11,481 nucleotides of DNA from Lachnospiraceae bacterium UBA3785 (GTDB lineage: Bacteria; Bacillota; Clostridia; Lachnospirales; Lachnospiraceae). Where the stretch lies: contig DFFD01000096.1 in NCBI GenBank assembly GCA_002369495.1, positions 1-11,481 on the forward strand, read 5' to 3'. The notes under the pieces were generated by a model. That model saw only the letters and a program-made list of their open reading frames with translations. It made no database searches and was not told where the DNA came from. The position numbers were made by a program, and so were the translations under genes. Below are positions 1 to 5,083 of this stretch, one piece after another. The number at the start of each line of letters is the position of its first letter. Within the stretch, counting starts at the first letter, position 1.

Positions 1-492
1 ACCGGCAACATGAAGTTCATGCTGAACGGCGCTCCGACCCTTGGCACCATGGACGGTGCGAACGTCGAGATCGTGCAGGAAGTCGGCGAGGAAAATGCCT
101 TCATCTTCGGCCTCTCCTCCGACGAAGTCATCCACTACGAGCACAACGGCGGCTACTATCCGAACAATATCTTCAACTCGGACGGCGAGATCCGCCAGGT
201 GCTGACGCAGCTCGTGAACGGGACCTATTCCTCTGACACGGAGCTCTTCCGCCCGCTGTATGATTCGCTGCTCACGAACCGCTTCGGCCGTCCGGACCAG
301 TACTTCATCCTCGCGGACTTCCGCTCCTATGCTGATGCGCAGAGACGCGTCGGCGAGGCCTTCAAGAACCGCAAGGCATGGGCGAGAATGGCCATGATGA
401 ACACGGCCTGCGCCGGCAAGTTCTCCTCCGACAGAACCATCGAGGAGTACGTGAGAGACATCTGGCATCTTGACAGCGTGACAAAGAAGTAA
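1..492 (+). CDS. glgP: Glycogen phosphorylase, C-terminal end (5' truncated by the window)
   Basis: Alpha-glucan phosphorylase releases glucose-1-phosphate from glycogen in the cytoplasm using pyridoxal phosphate. The open frame begins at base 1, so the true start lies outside the window; about 163 C-terminal residues of a family usually near 800 are present. The first residues, TGNMKFMLNG, form the second half of the family's PLP-attachment signature, and the lysine at bases 13-15 is the expected Schiff-base residue. The following GTMDGANVEI stretch is also highly conserved in the family. The C-terminal part has the usual ADFRSY...AQRRV...W..M..MN.A..GKFSSDRTI.EY...IW pattern. It stops at a TAA and is followed 15 bases later by a strong terminator, so it ends its transcription unit. 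Recognition is secure; whether it acts on glycogen or maltodextrin cannot be told from this fragment. Confidence 0.96.
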   Translation, partial: TGNMKFMLNGAPTLGTMDGANVEIVQEVGEENAFIFGLSSDEVIHYEHNGGYYPNNIFNSDGEIRQVLTQLVNGTYSSDTELFRPLYDSLLTNRFGRPDQYFILADFRSYADAQRRVGEAFKNRKAWARMAMMNTACAGKFSSDRTIEEYVRDIWHLDSVTKK

Positions 493-507
493 AGACCTGA
501 AAATGAA

Positions 508-544
508 CCCCGCGGAAGCGCATCTGCCTCCGCGGGGATTTTTT
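508..544 (+). terminator. Intrinsic terminator of glgP
   Basis: A perfect 9-bp GC-rich stem (CCCCGCGGA at 508-516 pairing with TCCGCGGGG at 529-537) encloses a 12-nt loop and is followed by A then six T (539-544). This is a textbook Rho-independent terminator just after the glgP stop codon. Confidence 0.93.
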
Positions 545-589
545 ACGGATTTCCATGGATTTGTTCCTGCCTGAAAAGGGCTTGTTATG

Positions 590-618
590 TTGTAATTTTA
601 TTACGAATATGTTACACT
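590..618 (+). promoter_or_regulatory. SigmaA-type promoter for the TPR/AAA+ gene
   Basis: TTGTAA (590-595) is separated by exactly 17 nt from TACACT (613-618). A TG at 610-611 gives an extended -10 element. The expected transcript start is near 625, leaving a leader of about 47 nt before the TTG start at 672. It lies just after the glgP terminator in an AT-rich stretch. Inferred from sequence match only. Confidence 0.65.
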
Positions 619-671
619 GATTACGGACTGCGAGGGGAGATGAAAAGCAGGCCGATAAGAGGTGGAAAGAT

Positions 672-2849
672 TTGGATAAACTTGAATACAAAGAAAGGCT
701 CGAGCAGATAAAGGGGCTCGCCGGTGCCGGGGACTATGAGGGGGCAGCCTCGGCGGCGGATACCGTGGACTGGCGGCATGTCCGAAGCGTGAAAACGCTC
801 TGCATGGTCGCGGAGATTTATGAAAATAACCAGCGTTTCGAGGACAGCGAACTGATCCTGAAATACGCGTACAAGCGCTCGGAAGCGAGCAAGACGGTTC
901 TTTACCGGCTGGCGGAGATCAACATCCGTCTGCAGGATTTCGAGGAGGCGAGGCGGTTCATCTATGAGTTTGAGCAGCTCTCTCCGCGGGACAATTCGAA
1001 ATTTATCCTGGAATACAGGTTCCTCAAGGCGAAAAATGCGCCGCTCGACGACCAGATCGAGATCCTGAAAGAGTACAAGGACCGCGAATACACCGAGCGG
1101 TGGGCATACGAGCTCGCCAAACTCTACAAAAAGAACGGACAGACCCGGAAATGCATCGAAGAATGCGATGATATGATCCTCTGGTTCTCAGAGGGACGCT
1201 ACGTCACGAAGGCGAAGGCTCTGAAGAGAGAGCTTGCGCCTCTTTCTGCTGCCCAGCAGATGAGGGCGGGGCTTAAGCGCGACGAGGTGTCCGGAGAGAT
1301 CCTTCCGGAGACGGCTGAGAAGGCGGCTGAGACCGTTTCAGAGGCTGCAGCGGAGGCTGGTCCGGGGACGGCTGAGAATGTTTCAGAGGCTGCAGCTCTT
1401 CAGGGCGAAGCGCAGGAGGAGACTGCAGGGGCATTTTCCGAACCGTCTGAGAAGCTCTCCGGGGAGGAGACCGGCATCGAGCCCGTCGCCTTCGAGTCGG
1501 CGGAGATCTTTGAGTCGGCGGACTCACTTGAGATCCCGGACACCTTTGAAAGGCGGAATATGCTGCCTTCTCTGGAGGCCGAGAAAATGCTGGCCAGCGA
1601 GGACGATGAGTCACTCGGGCTCACACGCGAGTTCAACCTGCAGGCGCTGATCCGCCAGGCCATGAAGGACGGCGCTTCCGTTTCGGAGGCGGTCGCCAAG
1701 GTGCGCGCGGAGGCGGAGGCTGCCGCGGCGCTGAAGAGAGCCGGGAAGAATGCGGCAGCGGCTGCGATCATCGCGCCTGAGGCGGCTGCCCGCCAGGCGG
1801 TGCGGAAGGCGGCAGGCCTGCCCGCGCCCGCGGCAAGGCAGGAGACGGCGGCACCGGCACCGAAAGCGGAGAAAAAGCCGGCTCCGGCGAAGAAGATCGT
1901 TCCGATCGTCAAGGAAGCCCCGGAAAATGACGACGTCATGGCCGCCCTCATGGCGGGGGAGGAAGACCAGGTTTCCGCGCCGCAGGGAGGCGTTATCACC
2001 GACCTCGGCAGCATTGAGACGCCGATGGAGGACAATTCGGCCGTGATCGGCCGGATCGTGGCTTCGAAAGGCGCCCTTCCCCGGGTGAAGGAGGAGATCC
2101 GGAAGCTCTCCGAGACAGAGCGCAAGATCTTCACCTACATGTCCGACATTCCGGGCGTACACGAGCAGGTGACGCTCGCTCTGGCGGACCTGCACAACAG
2201 CTGCGGCGACAAGACGTCGCGCAGCGGCAATATCATTATCCAGGGCCGGCCCGGATCCGGGAAGACGCACCTGGCGGACGGCCTGATCCTGGCGATCTGC
2301 TCGGATCTCGGGATCCGCTCGGTCAAGCGGGCCAGGCTCACGGCCGACGAGCTGAACCGCAAGGATCCGGCGGCGGTCGTAAAGAAGATGTCCGGCGGTT
2401 TCCTGATCGTCGAACATGCCGGCGAGCTGACCAACGAGACCGTTGCGAAGCTCTCCAAGGCGATGGAGTTCCGCACGGACCGCATGGTGGTGATCCTGGA
2501 GGACGCCAAACAGGGGATCCGGGCAGCACTTGGCAGAGACGCGGCGTTTGCCGGGAAGTTCACGTCCAGGATCATTATCCCGGTCTTTACGAACGATGAG
2601 CTGGTGACCTTTGCCAAGACTTACGCGAAGGAAAACGGCTGCAAGATGGACGAGATGGGGACGCTGGCGCTCTACACGATCATCGGCGAGAACCAGAAGG
2701 AATCTGAACCTGTGACGGTCGGTATGGTCCGCGACATGATGGACGGAGCCATCGGCAGGGCGAAGAGCCGGAAGTTCGGCAGGCGCTTCTCGAAGACGGC
2801 GTTCGGGCCGGACGGGCGGCTGCTGATCCGCGAAAAGGACTTCGAATAA
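672..2849 (+). CDS. Uncharacterised TPR-like / AAA+ ATPase protein (CbxX/CfqX-like)
   Basis: A 725-residue, probably cytoplasmic protein with no signal peptide or membrane segment. The TTG start is chosen because AGAGGTGG lies about 7 nt upstream. Residues 1-185 are helical and TPR-like (paired helices around AEIYENNQRFEDSELIL and AYELAKLYKKNGQTRKCIEE). Residues about 200-470 are an Ala/Glu/Pro-rich, probably disordered linker containing an imperfect 15-residue repeat with VSEAA at 222 and 237. Residues about 490-725 resemble an AAA+ domain. The Walker A motif GRPGSGKT is at 525-532 (lysine 531). The Walker B position reads GGFLIVEHAGEL (575-586), with E-H where D-E is usual. A candidate arginine finger, KFTSR, and a C-terminal lid follow. 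The TPR plus AAA+ order recalls CbxX/CfqX and EccA-type ATPases. The substrate is unknown. The gene has its own promoter and precedes rsmA by 83 bases. Confidence 0.85.
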   Translation: MDKLEYKERLEQIKGLAGAGDYEGAASAADTVDWRHVRSVKTLCMVAEIYENNQRFEDSELILKYAYKRSEASKTVLYRLAEINIRLQDFEEARRFIYEFEQLSPRDNSKFILEYRFLKAKNAPLDDQIEILKEYKDREYTERWAYELAKLYKKNGQTRKCIEECDDMILWFSEGRYVTKAKALKRELAPLSAAQQMRAGLKRDEVSGEILPETAEKAAETVSEAAAEAGPGTAENVSEAAALQGEAQEETAGAFSEPSEKLSGEETGIEPVAFESAEIFESADSLEIPDTFERRNMLPSLEAEKMLASEDDESLGLTREFNLQALIRQAMKDGASVSEAVAKVRAEAEAAAALKRAGKNAAAAAIIAPEAAARQAVRKAAGLPAPAARQETAAPAPKAEKKPAPAKKIVPIVKEAPENDDVMAALMAGEEDQVSAPQGGVITDLGSIETPMEDNSAVIGRIVASKGALPRVKEEIRKLSETERKIFTYMSDIPGVHEQVTLALADLHNSCGDKTSRSGNIIIQGRPGSGKTHLADGLILAICSDLGIRSVKRARLTADELNRKDPAAVVKKMSGGFLIVEHAGELTNETVAKLSKAMEFRTDRMVVILEDAKQGIRAALGRDAAFAGKFTSRIIIPVFTNDELVTFAKTYAKENGCKMDEMGTLALYTIIGENQKESEPVTVGMVRDMMDGAIGRAKSRKFGRRFSKTAFGPDGRLLIREKDFE

Positions 2850-2851
2850 CG

Positions 2852-2900
2852 GTTCAGCCCCCATTCACAGCCGCGGAGCGGCTGTGAATGGGGGCTGAAC
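2852..2900. repeat. Perfect 23-bp inverted repeat (long hairpin) between the TPR/AAA+ gene and rsmA
   Basis: Bases 2852-2874 are the exact reverse complement of 2878-2900, leaving a 3-nt loop (GGA). The arm runs from GTTCAGCCCCCATTCAC through CAGCCGC. It starts 3 bases after a stop codon and ends 32 bases before the rsmA start. No T-tract follows (the next bases are AATTGCAATC), so it is not a standard intrinsic terminator. It could be an RNA-processing or stability hairpin, a factor-dependent terminator, or a copy of a dispersed palindromic intergenic repeat. Sequence alone cannot decide. Confidence 0.9.
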
Positions 2901-2932
2901 AATTGCAATCTTGACATGTAAAGGGGGCGCAC

Positions 2933-3805
2933 ATGCAGGAACCGTATCTCGGATCCCGTGAGGGGACCGCGCGGGTGCTCAAAAAATACGGGTTTTCATT
3001 TCGCAAAAAATACGGGCAGAATTTCCTCATCGACGATTCGGTGCTCTCCGGCACAGTCGAGGCTGCGGGCATCACGAAGGACGATTTCGTGCTGGAAATC
3101 GGGCCAGGCATCGGGACCCTGACGCAGTACCTGGCCTCCGCCGCGAGGAAGGTCATCTCGGTCGAAATCGACAGGATGCTGATCCCGATCCTTAAGGACA
3201 CGCTCTCCGGCTGGGACAACGTGACGGTGCTGAACGCGGACATCCTGAAGACGGATATCAGGGTGCTGGCCGACACGGAAAATGAAGGGCGTCCGATCAA
3301 AATCGCCGCCAACCTGCCCTACTACATCACGACGCCGATCCTGATGGCGGTCTTCGAGAGCGGCGCGCCGATCGAGAGCATCACCGTCATGGTCCAGAAG
3401 GAGGTCGCGGAGCGGATGGTGACCGGTCCGGGCAGCAAGGCTTACGGGGCTCTCTCGCTCGCGGTGCAGTACTACACGGACGCGCGCATCGCCTTCACGG
3501 TGCCGCCGGCGTCGTTCATGCCGCCGCCGAAGGTGGAGAGCGCGATCATCACGATGCGTAGGCACGAAAAACCTCCGGTGGATGCGGATCCGGAGATGCT
3601 CTTCAAGGTGATCCGGGGCTCTTTCAACGAGCGCAGAAAGACGCTGGTGAACGGGCTCGCGAACTACCCGGAGCTCGGAAGATCGAAGGCGGAGATCGCC
3701 GCGGCGATTGAAGCATGCGGATTTGCGCCGGCGGTGCGCGGCGAGCAGCTCAGTCTTGCGGAGTTTGCGCGTCTTGCGGATGCGCTCGGGGACATTTCAC
3801 AGTAA
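2933..3805 (+). CDS. rsmA: 16S rRNA (adenine1518-N6/adenine1519-N6)-dimethyltransferase
   Basis: RsmA (KsgA) dimethylates two adjacent adenines in the 3' terminal hairpin of 16S rRNA, using S-adenosylmethionine, late in 30S assembly. The 290-residue protein is of normal family length. The N-terminal KKYGQNFLID motif is at 25-34. The SAM-binding GxGxG loop is in EIGPGIGTLT (55-64), with the acidic ribose-binding EID at 78-80. The catalytic NLPYY motif is at 127-131, and a C-terminal helical domain follows (FNERRKTL type). The ATG start follows AAGGGGGC by about 5 nt. No convincing promoter lies in the 83-base gap upstream, so transcription may come from the TPR/AAA+ gene through the long hairpin. 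A terminator follows directly. In many Firmicutes rsmA sits downstream of metG, tatD and rnmV; here it does not. Confidence 0.97.
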   Translation: MQEPYLGSREGTARVLKKYGFSFRKKYGQNFLIDDSVLSGTVEAAGITKDDFVLEIGPGIGTLTQYLASAARKVISVEIDRMLIPILKDTLSGWDNVTVLNADILKTDIRVLADTENEGRPIKIAANLPYYITTPILMAVFESGAPIESITVMVQKEVAERMVTGPGSKAYGALSLAVQYYTDARIAFTVPPASFMPPPKVESAIITMRRHEKPPVDADPEMLFKVIRGSFNERRKTLVNGLANYPELGRSKAEIAAAIEACGFAPAVRGEQLSLAEFARLADALGDISQ

Positions 3806-3818
3806 TATCACACATTTG

Positions 3819-3827
3819 TGTTACAAT
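3819..3827 (+). promoter_or_regulatory. Possible extended -10 promoter for the DUF1002 gene
   Basis: TGTTACAAT is an extended -10 element (TG, one base, TACAAT at 3822-3827). No good -35 is seen at the right distance; TTCACA at 3796-3801 is 20 nt away. The adjacent ACACA-TT-TGTGT inverted repeat (3810-3821) could be a small operator. A transcript from here would start inside the rsmA terminator hairpin and so would not fold it. Tentative. Confidence 0.4.
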
Positions 3828-3857
3828 ACCTCTCGCGGTGCGGGAGGTTTTTATTTT
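3828..3857 (+). terminator. Intrinsic terminator of rsmA
   Basis: ACCTCTCGC (3828-3836) pairs with GCGGGAGGT (3840-3848) as 9 bp with one G-U pair around a 3-nt loop, followed by a T-rich run (3848-3857, one A inside). It lies 22 bases after the rsmA stop. Confidence 0.82.
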
Positions 3858-3880
3858 CCGCAGGCAGAAAGGGGATATAA

Positions 3881-4759
3881 ATGAAGAAGAAAATGACAGC
3901 GATCTTTACGGCGCTCATCGCCGCTGTGCTTGCGCTGGCAGGCCCGATGGCGGTCTTCGCGGACGGCACGCCCTGTGTCACACTCGGGGAGGACCTCTCG
4001 GAGGAGCAGAGAAAGACCGTGCTGGAACTTCTCCATGTGACGGAGGAGGAGCTGAGCGCGGCGACGGTCCTCACGGTCAGCAACGCGGAGGAGCACCAGT
4101 ACCTTGACCGGTATCTGGACGCCTCGGTGATCGGCACCCGGGCGCTCTCGTCCTGCAAGGTGACGGCGGAGCCCGCGGGGCACGGCATCACGGTGGAGGC
4201 CCACAACATCTCGTATCTCACGCCCAGCATGTACGTGAGCGCGCTCGCGACTGCGGGCATGAAGGACGCCTCGGTCGTGGTGGCGGGGCCGACCCAGATC
4301 TCGGGGACGGCGGCTCTGGTCGGCGCGATGAAGGCCTACGCGGCTATGAGCGGGACGGAAGTCACGGAGGAGGTTCTCGACGTGGCCAACGACGAGCTCG
4401 TCGCGACCGGGGAGGCCGCGGAGCTCGTCGCGGCGGTGAAGGAGATCATCGTCCGGGACAAGCTGAAGACGGAGGAGGAGATCCGGCAGGCGATCACGGA
4501 TGTCGCGCGGGATCTCGGGGTCTCGCTCACGGAGGCGATGATCGAGCGTCTCATCGCGCTCATGCAGAAGCTGGCCGCGCTCGATATCGATCCGGATACG
4601 ATCGTGGAGCAGGCGAAGGGCATTTTTGAGAAAATGAAGGAGAACGGGCTGGATCCTGCAGCCTACGGCGTGACGGAGGCGGACGAGCAGGGGTTCTGGT
4701 CGGTGCTGGCGGCGATGCTCAAAGGGTTCATCAGCTGGATCCAGGCGTTTTTCGGCTGA
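3881..4759 (+). CDS. Secreted DUF1002 family protein (YpuA-like)
   Basis: A 292-residue exported protein. Residues 1-27 form a classic Sec signal peptide: KKK at 2-4, a hydrophobic core (TAIFTALIAAVLALAG), and a likely signal peptidase I site after AVFA at 27. The mature part has features I recognise from DUF1002/YpuA: a LGEDLSEEQRKTVLELL start, an IGTRALSSCKVT stretch, GHGITVEAHNISYLTPSMY, and a VAGPTQISGTAALVGAMKAY segment, followed by alpha-helical Glu-rich repeats. The last 20 residues are hydrophobic and aromatic (FWSVLAAMLKGFISWIQAFFG region) and could associate with membrane. The molecular function of the family is not established to my knowledge. The ATG start follows GAAAGGGGAT by 4-5 nt. 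It seems to be a single-gene unit, with rsmA's terminator upstream and a long AT-rich gap downstream. Confidence 0.9.
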   Translation: MKKKMTAIFTALIAAVLALAGPMAVFADGTPCVTLGEDLSEEQRKTVLELLHVTEEELSAATVLTVSNAEEHQYLDRYLDASVIGTRALSSCKVTAEPAGHGITVEAHNISYLTPSMYVSALATAGMKDASVVVAGPTQISGTAALVGAMKAYAAMSGTEVTEEVLDVANDELVATGEAAELVAAVKEIIVRDKLKTEEEIRQAITDVARDLGVSLTEAMIERLIALMQKLAALDIDPDTIVEQAKGIFEKMKENGLDPAAYGVTEADEQGFWSVLAAMLKGFISWIQAFFG

Positions 4760-4764
4760 GTTAC

Positions 4765-4854
4765 TATGGACAAAGTGCATAAAAATTTAGCGCGATAAAG
4801 CGATGAATTGTGCGAATTTACAAATGTTTACAATTTGTTCATACTTTGTCCATA
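4765..4854. repeat. Nested inverted repeats in the AT-rich intergenic region
   Basis: TATGGACAAAGT (4765-4776) is the exact reverse complement of ACTTTGTCCATA (4843-4854), spaced 66 nt apart. Inside it, AATTGT (4806-4811) mirrors ACAATT (4830-4835). TTTACAA occurs twice exactly 10 bp apart (4817-4823 and 4827-4833), which is one helical turn. The right outer arm contains the -35 box of the promoter at 4846-4874. This layout fits a protein-binding or looping operator, but the regulator is unknown. Confidence 0.7.
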
Positions 4855-4874
4855 TTTACCTGCTAGGATATAGA
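4846..4874 (+). promoter_or_regulatory. Candidate promoter for a short transcript
   Basis: TTGTCC (4846-4851) is separated by 17 nt from TATAGA (4869-4874), with transcription expected to start near 4881. The first terminator downstream is only about 75 nt away (4916-4955), with no gene between, so this could make a small RNA. The match to consensus is moderate. Confidence 0.45.
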
Positions 4875-4915
4875 AGGACAAGAAAAGGACCTTACGACAA
4901 TTTTTCATAATAATA

Positions 4916-4955
4916 GCCCCGGTGGCCGAAAGGCTGCCGGGGCACTCCTCTTTTT
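4916..4955 (+). terminator. GAAA-capped hairpin terminator after the DUF1002 gene
   Basis: GCCCCGGTGGCC (4916-4927) pairs with GGCTGCCGGGGC (4932-4943) as a 12-bp stem with two tandem G-U pairs, closed by a GAAA tetraloop. ACTCCTCTTTTT follows, ending in five T (4951-4955). It could end the DUF1002 transcript, about 155 nt past the stop, and/or the short transcript starting near 4881. The T-tract is interrupted by C, so efficiency is uncertain. Confidence 0.7.
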
Positions 4956-4969
4956 AAGGGGCAAATGAT

Positions 4970-4998
4970 TTGACAGAAGGGGAAAGAACGAATATACT
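4970..4998 (+). promoter_or_regulatory. Consensus sigmaA promoter for the DUF2298 gene leader
   Basis: A perfect TTGACA (4970-4975) and TATACT (4993-4998) are exactly 17 nt apart, the best promoter in the window. The expected start is near 5005. A strong terminator hairpin lies between this start and the DUF2298 start codon at 5084. Confidence 0.85.
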
Positions 4999-5034
4999 TA
5001 ACAGGGTCAGGTTTCTTTCCGGTTGAATTTGGTG

Positions 5035-5070
5035 CGAAGCGGCTTCCGGCAGGGCCGCTTCGTTTTTTTT
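5035..5070 (+). terminator. Terminator in the 5' leader of the DUF2298 gene (attenuator-like)
   Basis: CGAAGCGGC (5035-5043) pairs perfectly with GCCGCTTCG (5054-5062) around a 10-nt loop and is followed by eight T (5063-5070). It lies between the consensus promoter at 4970-4998 and the ribosome binding site GGAGGT (5072-5077), so transcripts must read through it to reach the gene. No known riboswitch or T-box sequence was recognised in the roughly 30 nt before it, and no leader peptide with a ribosome binding site was found. Confidence 0.85.
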
Positions 5071-5083
5071 CGGAGGTCTAAGG

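Noticed and set aside
1611-2864. Long minus-strand open frame (417 codons) opposite the TPR/AAA+ gene
   Set aside because: It is antisense to a gene with clear motifs and a ribosome binding site, is rich in Arg/Leu/His as expected for a GC-rich shadow frame, and shows no recognisable domain.
2911-2916. TTGACA just before rsmA as a promoter -35
   Set aside because: A 17-nt spacer would put the -10 inside the rsmA coding start, and no TATAAT-like sequence is there.
3851-4780. 309-codon minus-strand open frame opposite the DUF1002 gene
   Set aside because: The plus-strand gene has a signal peptide, ribosome binding site and family motifs; the antisense frame has none.
4916-4943. GAAA-capped hairpin as part of a known riboswitch or tRNA
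   Set aside because: It has no cloverleaf, and no conserved riboswitch core was recognised; it is simplest as a terminator stem.
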